A stretch of 64,000 nt of DNA from Gymnopus androsaceus JB14 (Eukaryota > Basidiomycota > Agaricomycetes > Agaricales > Omphalotaceae). Below, piece after piece: positions 1-10,516 of the stretch. The notes under the pieces were generated by a model, which was not told the DNA's origin, did no database searches, and saw only the letters and a program-made list of their open reading frames with translations. Within the stretch, counting starts at the first letter, position 1. Every line of letters begins with the position of its first letter. Made by a program: the position numbers and the translations under genes. Location: contig ML769523.1 of the NCBI GenBank assembly GCA_009733575.1, positions 5,055 through 69,054 on the forward strand, written 5' to 3'.

Positions 1-403
1 TACATGAACATTGTATGGCACCCGTTCAAATTTCGACCTTTTGATGCACTTGACCCAAATTCCGGTCGATTCACCCACTCACTATTGTCTTCACCATTTA
101 TTCCAGGTATTAACCGCCAGCGCTGACCCTCTAGCTGGTCTCGCCTCCTCAGGCACTCCATTTCCAAGTACATCTCCAGCATGAGGGCCAGCGCCGTATT
201 CTGCTCTTCCCACTTCTCCGCCTTCAGCTCCCTTTCTCTCGTTGCCCCAATTTTCAAAGATGGTTGGTTCCTAAAACTCGTGCACTGCAAGCTCGGACTG
301 ACGTTTCATCAATAACCGAGATGTTGATGACGATCATCACTCTCAGGCACGCGCGCAAGACGCCTGTTGGGGATGCTGCTATTTGAGGTGTCTCCGGAGG
401 TGA
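1..403. other. No gene recognised
   Basis: No convincing domain was found on either strand. The stretch precedes the decayed permease and may hold its lost first exon or promoter. Short reading frames on the minus strand between 254 and 527 have no family resemblance. Confidence 0.4.
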
Positions 404-2171
404 GAAGAAACGCGCTTCCATTGCTGAAGCTTTGGCTACGAGAATGCGATTTGGATCCTGGGACAAGTATGTTGATTTTGTGTTGATTTTTGCCGACATG
501 TGCTGATGTAATTCTAACTCTACTCATGGTCTTGATTTTGTCTATTGCCCAGATACCAGAATGTGGCAGATGTTTGCGGTCTGGTTTTCCGCGATATTGA
601 ATCTCACGGGGTGCGTCTTCATCTCACTCCCTTATTACCGAAAGTTGACGACAATGTAGGATGAGTACAGGCGCCCTGGGTCTGATATTCTTCGCTTTGA
701 ACTTTCACGAGTCTATAACAGTGCTCGTTATTGCGGGCGTAATGCAAGTTTCTTCCCATCTTCATCTCCAGAATAAGCTGATATCCGTTTCATAGATGTT
801 GCCTTGTCCCCGCTTACTTGTGCGAACATCTCAAATCGCGCGCCCTAGAGCCGTACTAATCAATCCTATCATCGACAGCGTAGTCTTTGGTCCTAAACTC
901 GGTACGCGTACAATGGTACAGAGCCGTTTCTCTTTCGGGTGCGTTTCACCTCCCCTCCATCTGGCCAAGTTCCTCGCACTCTTAATGGATACTACGGCGC
1001 TATGCTTCCCGCTGCCCTTAATGTCTTTTCACAAATCGGATGGCCCATCATCATTTCCATCATGAGTGGCCAAGTACTCGCAGCCGCCTCGACACACCTA
1101 AACGATACCGCTGGCATTGTTATCATCGTCATTATCTCCTTCATGGTCAGCTACTGCCTCATTTGTCCTACTTCTGGTGTCATAATCAGTACTAAATCTT
1201 CCTGCGATACAGCTCTCTTTCTGTGGGTACAAAGCCCTTCACTGGTATGAGCCCTACATCTGGGTTCCTAGTGTCGCGCTCTTTATCGCGCTCCTCGGCG
1301 TAGGAGGCAAACAACTCGCTGCGCAGATTCCGATTCTCAACGCATCCTCCCCAGCTGCCACTGCAGGCATGCTGATTGCGTATGAAACCACTGCTGGTGC
1401 ATCGGACTTGACGCGGTGTTCATTCGCAGCTGATGAGGCCAAGGCGCCAACGTCAGTCTACCAATCATTATACTTGTTTCTTTCTGCTTACCAGATTCAA
1501 AATAGATGGAAGATCTTCTCGTGGGCATACGGTGGTATTTTCACGTCTGCAGTGCGTTTACTCCGCGCATTCTTTCTGCGACTTTATATAACTACTTTTT
1601 CATTTGTAGTTTGCAGGCCATATCCTCAGTGCAGCTTTTGCTGCTGCCGCTCCCGCTGTATCCTCTTGGGAAACAGGATTGGGTGATGGGGAAGACTTTG
1701 GCCACTTCCTCGTTGCGATTTTAGAACCCATTGGGGGATTTGGGAAGTTTATTGTTGTCTGTCATCTTAAAGAAGTTGTATAACCTTGAATTAGGCGTTA
1801 TTTTAATGAGTATCTCTCCCATGTTTACAAAAGTCCCGATATATATATATTCTCTCATTTGTACAGCAATGTGAGTCCAAATGTATTCCCAGTATCTTTC
1901 CGAGCTAAAGGCACGCAACTCCCCTTACTAAAGTCATTCCTATCACCATCGTTGGGGCCACTTACTTTTTTTACTGTGTTTGAGGACGTTTTGAGTAAGT
2001 ATTTCATCCGCTCTTTCTCCATTCTTCTCTTCCTCAACCAACTCGGCAGATCTAATCGGCTACTGGGCCACCTCCTACTCTTCCATCGTCCTCTGCGAGC
2101 ACTTCATCTTCTGGTGGAACGATTTCTCGCGGTACCACATCCCAGACTGGAACACCCCATCCAATTTGCCG
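404..2171 (+). pseudogene. Purine-cytosine permease (NCS1 family) remnant
   Basis: Plus-strand exon-like blocks match fungal FCY2-type purine-cytosine permeases, plasma-membrane proton symporters of about 12 helices. In order they include WQMFAVWFSAILNLTG then MSTGALGLIFFAL (spliced across about 609-658), FGPKLGTRTMVQSRFSFG (about 887-940), GYYGAMLPAALNVFSQIGW (about 990), WYEPYIWVPSVALF (about 1240), GHILSAAFAAAAPAV (about 1620) and [19 protein letters not shown] (about 2057-2115). The block order follows the family. The middle, between about 1730 and 1990, is heavily degraded, and no clean first exon or native C-terminus is seen. The last block runs in frame into an ABC transporter fragment. 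I am confident of the family and fairly confident it is a pseudogene; exon limits are approximate. Confidence 0.7.
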
Positions 2172-2417
2172 GAAACCTTCTCCTGGAAATCTCTCGACTA
2201 TGTTGTTCCCGTTCCTGATGGTCATGGGAAGCTGTTGGACAATGTTTCTGGATTCGTTGTTCCCGGCAAACTGACTGCTTTAATGGGTGAATCTGGAGCT
2301 GGTAAAAAAACGCTTTTGAATGTTTTTGCTCAACGGGTTAGCACCGGTGTTGTTACAGGTGATATGCTTGTTAGTGGGCAGCCACTGCCTGATGATGTTT
2401 CTGGATTCGTTGTTTGA
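2172..2417 (+). pseudogene. PDR-type ABC transporter fragment (second nucleotide-binding domain)
   Basis: About 80 residues match the start of the second nucleotide-binding domain of fungal pleiotropic-drug-resistance transporters: [40 protein letters not shown], then [20 protein letters not shown]. The Walker A motif reads GESGAGKKT where the family has GESGAGKTT. The fragment continues the reading frame of the upstream permease remnant without a stop. It ends at a TGA after a short second copy of VSGFVV, whose DNA repeats a stretch near 2243. The rest of the transporter is absent, so this piece cannot work as a transporter. Confidence 0.75.
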
Positions 2418-2514
2418 GCGGGGCAGCGCAGGTTCAACGACATATCCTCGTGGTCCTAGCTTGCCTTTCTACGACGTTTATAGTTACGCTTCAATTCTAC
2501 ATGTACATAATACT

Positions 2515-2940
2515 AGTAACTAATGGTCATATTTCTCCTAGTATTCGTCAAATTCACGGAGAACTCGACAGAAGAGCAGAAGAAGCAATGGAGACGCGAA
2601 ATCGCAGCTCTGAAAGATGGAATTCCTACCATCACAGGTATGACAGTGGGCGATAAGGTCGGAGTTCCTCGAGGACCTGTATTGGACGGTGGATGGGAAG
2701 ACGGTTCGGAATTCTCACAATGCCCCCGAGAGTGTTTGCTCAACCTTGAAAACTACAGTAGCTCTCATCACCTTCGAGAACAGGGACGACTACTTCAACT
2801 ATGTCAATGCCGATGCACACGCCGCCTACAAGAAGGCGACTGCCAACGTTGTTGCTGGTGCGTACTATGTTTCCGTCGTTTGTCACATTGATGCTCACGG
2901 ACGATTGACAGACAAGATGATATACAATATCGAATCCTAG
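2515..2940 (+). pseudogene. DABB-domain protein, 5'-truncated copy
   Basis: Second copy of the gene at 59779-60249. Exons 2-4 are present with the same splice sites, ending IYNIES-stop at 2940. The homology to the other arm begins at about 2515, inside intron 1. The first exon (MITHM and one base) is therefore missing and no replacement start fits. It may be transcribed but should not give the normal protein. Confidence 0.8.
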
Positions 2941-3079
2941 TTAGCTAACTTCTAAAGAGCATTAGGCAACCATGTTAATGTAACATTTTCCTCGAAACAT
3001 GGCGGTAAATAAGATATCCGCTGGTCAACGCTGTAGCATAGCTCAGATACTTAACGCCCATGAAAACCAGTTTGACCTA

Positions 3080-4800
3080 TCAAAGAATACAATCATCAGT
3101 CACCGCGCTAGAAACTTTCGAGAAACGGTCACGTACCTGGTCAAAAAAGTCCATCCGTGTTCCATCCCCCTCATCTACGCGAACGATGGAAGATTTCTTG
3201 ATCATATTTTCTAATAACGGAGTCCGATCTTCGATGTGTGTGGGATTGGAGCGAGATATGGTGATTATCTGCTGAGGACGAGAAAAGACCTTGCTGGAGG
3301 GATGGGCAATGGACGGGTTGACTGCATCCACGAAGGTAAATTTCAGCAAGCTTTGCAGAGGGTGAAAGCATACCTAGCATCTCCAGTGGCAGATCATTGA
3401 TCACCGCGATGTCGCTGTCGATTTCGTCCAAAACGTAGGACAGGAAAGGCTCCGCTGCATAGATGTAAAAGGCGGAGAGAGTACCTCTTGGAGAAGATTA
3501 ATAAGATAGTCAATTCGAAAAGTAGATGAGTGTACTGACAAATGCCGGATATGATCCATTGCTATGTCAGGCGAGGAAACCCGCACTAGCACCAGCGAAG
3601 TTGTATTCTTGGCGAGATCTATGGAAGCAGGACTAGAAAGTCTCGGGCTTAGCATTCGCTGAAAGTGAGAACGTAAGACTTACACGCTAGTGAGTTCGAG
3701 AATTTGAAGCGGAGCATTTGAGTCGTCTTTCGTGGTACGGCCAAGTTTTGAGTCATAGTGTTTGAGCGCCTCGTGCATAGCAGAGTGGAACTGAGGATAT
3801 ACAGCGTCATCTACGAACGCAACGCTGGGCACGTTGGGTGCCTGACCATTGAATGCGAGTTTTGCATGAACGAGTGCAGTCGCAGCGTTGCGCGCGTTGC
3901 CTGATTCGTGTACGTATATCGAAGACGACGAAGGTGCGGAGGTGCTGTCGAGTACGCTGACTGCTCCAGATGACGAGATCTCCAGAATGGCTGCAGACGA
4001 CGAAGGCATATCTACGAGCCCGGTCGTACCGTGTTGAAGGTCAAGAAGGAAACCAGAGTGGTCGAGGAAGTCCGGGAGAAGAGAAGAGAGTAATTCGGTG
4101 ATCGCAGAAGAACCAGCCTATTCGAAATGAGTACAGTGGACGCGGAAAGCACGACGGAAGCTTACATCGAGAACCCAAAGATTGCCAGCAGCAAAACTTG
4201 CGATTATAGGTCCCAGGAGTGAGCTGTATGGGTCTGTTGCGACGGATATGAGGGTAGAACAACTGGAATGGTGACAAAATTACTCACAAGCCCAATGTGC
4301 TTTGATCAAGACGATACCGATGGAGTTAATACGAATGTCGTGTCGCGGCTGGGATCCGTTAAGAAGGGACACAGAATTCCCCGATCTCGTCCTGTTCGAC
4401 TTGCCAAAGCGAACGAGCTTGTCGATCTCGTGTTTCGTATACTGTAAGGCCAATGCTAGCTCTAGCATGACTTCTGCCCGACTGAGTCTCTTGTCTGCAA
4501 TGAGTACTTCAGTACTTGAGCAGTCACTGATGAGCAATAAGCGTTCTACCTCTAACGGCGGCGGAGACGAGGCTGTCGAAGTTCCTTTGGACGAGATCTT
4601 TGCGCAATGTATGAGACTGTTAGCTTGGCTGAAGCGTGAGCGTAGCGTACCATGAATCCCTTCAATTTGCTTTCGTCGCCAGTTTAGCGGTCTACTGATA
4701 CCAGTCTCAAACGCCGCTTTAAGCTGGAGGAGTGCAGCCTAAAGGATAGGTCAATTTTCACGAACAAGAACATTTCAGCGTTACTCACAGGCTCCGCCAT
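3080..4800 (-). CDS. Aldehyde-dehydrogenase-like protein lacking the catalytic cysteine (left-arm copy, open)
   Basis: Read from ATG at 4800 with about eight introns, the gene gives some 450 residues of class-3-like fungal ALDH, a little short for the family. The start follows a splice model MAEP + AAFLELKAAFETG, an N-terminal helix typical of these enzymes. Further on come GPIIASFAAGNLWVL (the IAAGN coenzyme-site region), AFNGQAPNVP, INDLPLEML and VNPSIAHPSSKVF. Where ALDHs have GQxC around the nucleophile, this protein has GQAPN, so the catalytic cysteine is absent, and the lysine of the usual KPSE motif is replaced. It is probably a pseudoenzyme with a binding or regulatory role, although some unlisted chemistry is possible. 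It lies convergent to the DABB copy and downstream of the PKS remnant. Its 5' part is duplicated in tandem just upstream. All splice joins I checked keep the frame. Confidence 0.7.
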
Positions 4801-6549
4801 GTCAATTACACGATGGGATTGGAGACGCTGAAGGAGCTGTTGTATTGATATAGGCTGCGCTTCGCGCAAGACTCAGCGGCCTAGATCGTTCAATGAGAAA
4901 CTCCGAAGCAAGAGCATCAAAAGCCCCGCTCGATATTCCGATGTTGAGATCCTGTTTGGATCGGAGAAGGAACATGAAACGACTGGTTATATGTTATCTG
5001 TATCGCGCTCCTGCTGAATGGAAGAAATGTTTGTGGCATCAGGCACTGTGAGCAGGGCAACAAGGGAAAGCGACGACTATTGCGTTGGCACATCACAAAG
5101 CCTCTCTCGTGATAATATTTGTACTGCTCTTTCATGTGCAAGAAAACCGTACATTACTGTAAACCCCCACTATAACGATAAAATATCTTACAATGAAACC
5201 AATAATTAACGACGTGCAGTCGCAGCGTTGCGCGCGTTGCCTGATTCGTGTACGTATATCGAAGACGACGAAGGTGCGGAGGTGCTGTCGAGTACGCTGA
5301 CTGCTCCAGATGACGAGATCTCCAGAATAGCTGCAGACGACGAAGGCATATCTACGAGCCCGGTCGTACCGTGTTGAAGGTCAAGAAGGAAACCAGAGTG
5401 GTCGAGGAAGTCCGGGAGAAGAGAAGAGAGTAATTCGGTGATCGCAGAAGAACCAGCCTATTCGAAATGAGTACAGTGGACGCGGAAAGCACGACGGAAG
5501 CTTACATCGAGAACCCAAAGATTGCCAGCAGCAAACTTGCGATTATAGGTCCCAGGAGTGAGCTGTATGGGTCTGTTGCGACGGATATGAGGGTAAAACA
5601 ACTGGAATGGTGACAAAATTACTCACAAGCCCAATGTGCTTTGATCAAGACGATACCGATGGAGTTAATACGAATGTCGTGTCGCGGCTGGGATCCGTTA
5701 AGAAGGGACACAGAATTCCCCGATCTCGTCCTGTTCGACTTGCCAAAGCGAACGAGCTTGTCGATCTCGTGTTTCGTATACTGTAAGGCCAATGCTAGCT
5801 CTAGCATGACTTCTGCCCGACTGAGTCTCTTGTCTGCAATGAGTACTTCAGTACTTGAGCAGTCACTGATGAGCAATAAGCGTTCTACCTCTAACGGCGG
5901 CGGAGACGAGGCTGTCGAAGTTCCTTTGGACGAGATCTTTGCGCAATGTATGAGACTGTTAGCTTGGCTGAAGCGTGAGCGTAGCGTACCATGAATCCCT
6001 TCAATTTGCTTTCGTCGCCAGTTTAGCGGTCTACTGATACCAGTCTCAAACGCCGCTTTAAGCTGGAGGAGTGCAGCCTAAAGGATAGGTCAATTTTCAC
6101 GAACAAGAACATTTCAGCGTTACTCACAGGCTCCGCCATGTCAATTACACGATGGGATTGGAGACGCTGAAGGAGCTGTTGTATTGATATAGGCTGCGCT
6201 TCGCGCAAGACTCAGCGGCCTAGATCGTTCAATGAGAAACTCCGAAGCAAGAGCATCAAAAGCCCCGCTCGATATTCCGATGTTGAGATCCTGTTTGGAT
6301 CGGAGAAGGAACATGAAACGACTGGTTATATGTTATCTGTATCGCGCTCCTGCTGAATGGAAGAAATGTTTGTGGCATCAGGCACTGTGAGCAGGGCAAC
6401 AAGGGAAAGCGACGACTATTGCGTTGGCACATCACAAAGCCTCTCTCGTGATAATATTTGTACTGCTCTTTCATGTGCAAGAAAACCGTACATTACTGTA
6501 AACCCCCACTATAACGATAAAATATCTTACAATGAAACCAATAATTAAT
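3874..6549. repeat. 1.34-kb direct tandem duplication
   Basis: The unit at 3874-5213 is repeated at 5214-6549 with an offset of 1339-1340 bases and almost no differences. One is a single-base deletion (an AAAA run shortened near 5535). The unit covers the 5' half of the ALDH-like gene and its upstream region. The right arm has one copy only, so the duplication arose after the arms were formed, or was lost on the right. Near identity suggests it is recent. Confidence 0.93.
5214..6139 (-). pseudogene. Truncated duplicate of the ALDH-like gene 5' half
   Basis: This is the upstream unit of the tandem repeat. It has the start codon (6139) and early exons of the ALDH-like gene but breaks off at the repeat junction near 5214, in the block just before AFNGQAPN. 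A one-base deletion near 5535 also shifts the frame. It is a dead fragment, though transcription starting here could run into the complete copy at 3080-4800. Confidence 0.8.
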
Positions 6550-6700
6550 GTCTTCCAGAACGAGCAAGTATTCTATTACAGTGCGCGACACTCAAGTCGA
6601 CTCAAGTGATTGCAACTTTCCGCCATGACCCTCGAGACGTCCTTGATCTTTGACGGAAATCAGAACGGCTCGCGATCGACGAGGAATATAACAAAGCCAC

Positions 6701-7725
6701 TCACACTAGCTGGATAAAATGGCTCGAAATGGTGGCCTGGAATATCCCATATCTTGATGGGATTCTGTATTAACGACTACCATCCAACGAGAGCCTGCTG
6801 AGGATTGCTTCGATCCGCAAGCCATTCGGGAACGCCAGAAACTTGAGGAACAACGAGCCCATCCCGGGAGCGTAACAAAGCGACCTTGCAGGTTAAGCTC
6901 TGTCCCTTCCGAACCGGATTGTAGCGTCCCAGCATATGGATCCATTGGAGAGGATGCCCTGGATGAGCGAGTCCGAGAGCGGGACATGGTCGATGGGGCT
7001 CGGAGAGTCGATCAAAAGTACTCCCCGCACCTCGTGGCCCTGGGCGAGCAGCTGGCGCGCAGCTTCAAATGCCACGATCCCGCCAAATGACCATCCTACA
7101 AACAGAAAGCGAATATTAATTTTGAGGACACAAATCGTATACTGAAACTTACCTCCAATAAGCAAAGGTCCGGAGACAGTCTGGGTAATAATCTTCGAGT
7201 AATGAGCAGCCATCGTTTCAACGTCGCTCCAATCCTCTCCTGTAGAGAACTTGGGGTTATAGATACCCCAAACATCCCGATCAAGGCTATCGACGCGCTC
7301 GTAGTAGTTCACGAGACCACTCCCGTCATGAAAGAGGAACAAGGGAGGTTGAGCGCTGTTGGAACGCTGAAGAGGTACCGGAAGAGGACCAAGCGAGGGA
7401 ACGGCAGCGACAATCGACACCTCCGGTCCAACGACTTTGCTAACATCCGTTCTGAGCGCAGAAATGTACTTCTGGATTGCACGAACAGTAGTATAGTTGA
7501 ACACCTTCCAAAGCGAGCTCGTGATAGACAGACGCAGGACAAAGAGGGTGATCACCCACACGGTGGTCAACAATGAAGGAACCAAGAAGGCTCAGTTGAC
7601 TTTCAAACACCGCTACTTGCTGTACAAGCATCTTCTAGAGCTTGACGGCATGCAGCAGAATGATTCACTGCGCTTGTTCCCTGGCCGTCGAAGACAGAAA
7701 CATTCACAACCGGCGGGGAGCTCAT
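6701..7725 (-). pseudogene. Collapsed NR-PKS copy (SAT start, PT start and TE end only)
   Basis: This is the left-arm equivalent of the PKS at 47391-53954. Reading from ATG 7725: about 35 residues of the SAT domain, a jump to the start of the product-template domain ([13 protein letters not shown] to LALEGVQL), a second jump past ACP1 and most of ACP2, then the linker and thioesterase with its intron and the motif GWSFGG, ending at 6701. A third deletion of about 58 bases lies in the thioesterase near 6935. The PT piece and the TE piece are in different frames. KS, AT and both ACP serines are absent, so the copy cannot make a polyketide. Confidence 0.92.
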
Positions 7726-8099
7726 TACTGCTGAAAGTACGCGTGAAAGAGAGTATACAGTTCGATGTTTATGAATAGTACCTACGAGTTCCTGATTCTG
7801 ACTGGCGACGCCACTTGCAAGACCGAAACAACCAAGACCGCGCACTTTTTCATCCCGACTTCATCGCAACGATTGACTGGTACGGAGAATGTGACAAGAC
7901 AATTTGTATTCCACTGAGATCTCCGTAATCCGGCCTCTTCAGGATGTGACGAGACTGTACGGAAATCTTCAACAAATCAATGTCTTGCCGACATGATAAC
8001 AAAAGCGAAACACAGCTTACTTTAAATAAAAATATGCTGGACTGCCGCTGGAAAACAGATCCCATTCCGAAAATCCTCGACGCGAAAAATATCCACGCC
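7726..8099. promoter_or_regulatory. Divergent promoter region, PKS remnant and methyltransferase (left arm)
   Basis: 374 bases separate the two start codons, the same length as on the right arm (47017-47390). An A/T motif, TTTAAATAAAAATA, about 70 bases upstream of the methyltransferase ATG is a possible TATA element. Differences from the right arm cluster on the PKS side and fade toward the methyltransferase. Confidence 0.5.
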
Positions 8100-9190
8100 A
8101 TGTCATCCTATCCGGTACTAAGCCTCGAAGAAGATGACCTGACCATCACACAGGAGACGGCAGACTTCATTAGGAGGGCTCTGAAGCAGGATTTGAGTGC
8201 CGAAGAAGTCAGGGACATCTTGTTCAAATCCAGAGAAGCGTAAGTGATTCGGTCTGTTTGCTGTCCTGCTGCAGGCGCTAATCCCCTAATGAAGTGCATA
8301 GTGAGTGACCGGACCTTCGAATCGACAGCATCAGAATTACCTCCAACCTCAGTAAAGCCCTTCCCTACCCGTGCATCCGGCATTTCCATTTCGTCTGTTT
8401 CTTCATGCAGCGAAATGGGATTTACAAGCACGTTATAGATTATGCTCGCAAAGCGCCTGCTGACAAGGCGCCAGTTGTGATGGACCTGGGTTGCTGCAGT
8501 AAGTTCGGTGTTGTAATCCGACAAGAGAAAGACAACTAACTCACCACCGTAGTGGGCACCGATCTCCGTAAGCTCGTACAGGATGGATATCCCACCAACA
8601 CCTCGAACACCAACGTATACGGATGCGACCTGCAGCACGAATTTGTCGTCGAAGGCCATAGCCTTTACAGAGATGGACCCGACACTAAATCACCTACGCC
8701 AATCAAGTTCTTTGCTGACGACGTATTCACCCTCCCGCTCCGCTCTGAGACCAACTCGATCACGAGCACCGGATCCTTCGGGTTGAAGGACCTCATTGGA
8801 AAGATCGACATTTTGTACGCGGGTGCTCTGTTCCATCTGTTCGACGAGGAGAAACAAGTCGACCTTGCTCGTCGCCTCATCACGCTTATAAACGTCGACG
8901 ACGGTGTGAACGAGGAGACCATCATCTTTGGTAGGCATCGCGGAAGTCCAACTGGAGAGAAAGGAATCATGCAGATGGAGTTCGGAAAGACTTTCTGTCA
9001 TTCGGCGTCGAGCTGGAAGGAGCTATGGCAGGGACTCTTAGTCGAAGCATTTGGTGAGAAAGTGTTGGAGAGGTTGAGAATAGAGGCTGTCGTCGAAGAG
9101 CTGGACCCGGATTCGACGAGCTCCTTCAAGTCCCGCTCCTTTAACCAAGGCTGGCTTTTCTGGAGCATTTCGCTTCGTCGCCCATTGTAG
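8100..9190 (+). CDS. SAM-dependent methyltransferase, AusD-like family (left-arm copy)
   Basis: Three exons (8100-8239, 8329-8498, 8553-9190) join in frame to 315 residues, the usual size for this family. The protein resembles the AusD/Trt5 group, which methylate carboxyl groups in fungal meroterpenoid pathways. A block ALPYPCIRHFHF is followed by the SAM-binding motif MDLGCCMGTDLRKL (around residues 98-111), the acidic YGCDL loop, DVFTLP, and ILYAGALFHLF. The second intron splits motif I. Methyl esterification of an orsellinate-type acid is inferred from family and neighbours. The gene is divergent from the PKS (here a remnant) and tail-to-tail with the MFS gene, now separated by the 6.8-kb insertion. 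The reading frame is intact and differs from the right-arm copy by apparently one silent base. Confidence 0.87.
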
Positions 9191-9266
9191 TAATTAGAGA
9201 AATTGTATAGAACTCTGTCGTCTTGAAGTAGTGACTGTATGATGAATCGTTGAGAAAAAAAGAAAA

Positions 9267-9302
9267 TCCGAGATAAGTTGAACGTAGGCGGCTTATCAGA
9301 GG
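9267..9302 (+). repeat. 36-bp direct repeat, left end of the 6.8-kb insertion
   Basis: Identical to 16101-16136. It starts TCCGAGATAAG and ends TTATCAGAGG. Neither copy occurs at the equivalent site in the right arm. Confidence 0.9.
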
Positions 9303-10516
9303 ATAAGCCAGTGAGTCAACCGGCGCTTGATCTAGCGCCTATTAACTTGTTGCTCTTGACTCTCACCGCCAACAATTCAGCTTGTTTCTCGCTGAATTTC
9401 TCGACATATCGACTACTCGTAGTTTCTGCTCAAATATAGTCGCCTGCCAGACTCAGGAATCCCACAACGATACTCCCTCAGACCATCGGCAATCTTACTT
9501 CCCATCGATTCCAAGCTGAAGCGAGACTTCGAGAAGTAGAACTGGAGCGCCTAACGCTGTTTACGTGCTCTGAATGGCATAGAAGACATTCCATCTTCTC
9601 CCGCTATCTCATCTCCAGAAGAAAAGTTGTGGCAGAAATTTCAACGGCGCGCTTCAGCTGACACGCACGCCTGACTCGCTGATAATGGAAGCGAGGTCTA
9701 GTTGAGGAAATAATGCCTCCTTTGCCTCCTCCGAATTCCAGCCTTCCGAGCAGTACAGTAACAACACGCTCAATTCCGTCGATCCTACCGAACCAATAGA
9801 TATCCCTTTGATGACTTTACGCTTCCTATTGTCTTTTACAACTACCATTTCTCTTTCCGAACCCAATTTCTTGGACGGAATTCTACCAACAATCTGCTTA
9901 GAGCAGTATGACACAGAGGCTGCATCTCACGTCCTCATCATCACGCTCCTTGCTCCTCCAGGACTCCCATTTGCACTATCATTGGACATACAGGGAATTT
10001 CGCTGTTTTCACCAACCCAAAACCCATCTTCCGCTTTCGTGCCTTACCTCATAAAACCTTCGCGCTCGGATTTCACGCTACCTTCCACCGGACACGGTCT
10101 ACTACAACCAATGCCATACCTCATCCGTCGCACGTAAACCGCCGCGTCATGGCATGTCGTACCTACCATTCCGACAACTACTTTCTTTTCTTTGCATTAG
10201 GTTGGTAGTGTGCATACGCATTGCGCGCACTGTGGCATCAGCAATTAAGTGGGATCCCACTGTCACAATGCATGGAACTCGTTTCGTTCCTCGCACCGGC
10301 ACTGGCTACAGATGTCTATATGCATTTTACACACTCAGATATAAATTCACTTGTTCTTGGCTCGCATCGTAATTCTCCGTGGCTCGATTAACAGGTGAGT
10401 ATTCAATCCATATACCCCTTATCCCCCTTTCCTTTCTATTTTCCTCTATTTCTCCTCGACGTCAAGATTATCCCCTCCGACAAACTTCCAATTAACCACT
10501 TAATGCTATTTCTTTG

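Noticed and set aside
254..527. Overlapping minus-strand open frames of 70-80 codons
   Set aside because: No family resemblance; they lie opposite the 5' part of the permease remnant.
6893..7585. A 230-codon minus-strand frame that could be read as a stand-alone thioesterase gene
   Set aside because: It is the TE part of the collapsed PKS, includes untranslated intron sequence, and begins in the wrong frame of the PT piece.
8108..8659. A 183-codon minus-strand frame, repeated on the other arm
   Set aside because: Antisense to the methyltransferase, whose spliced product has clear motifs; the antisense frame has none.
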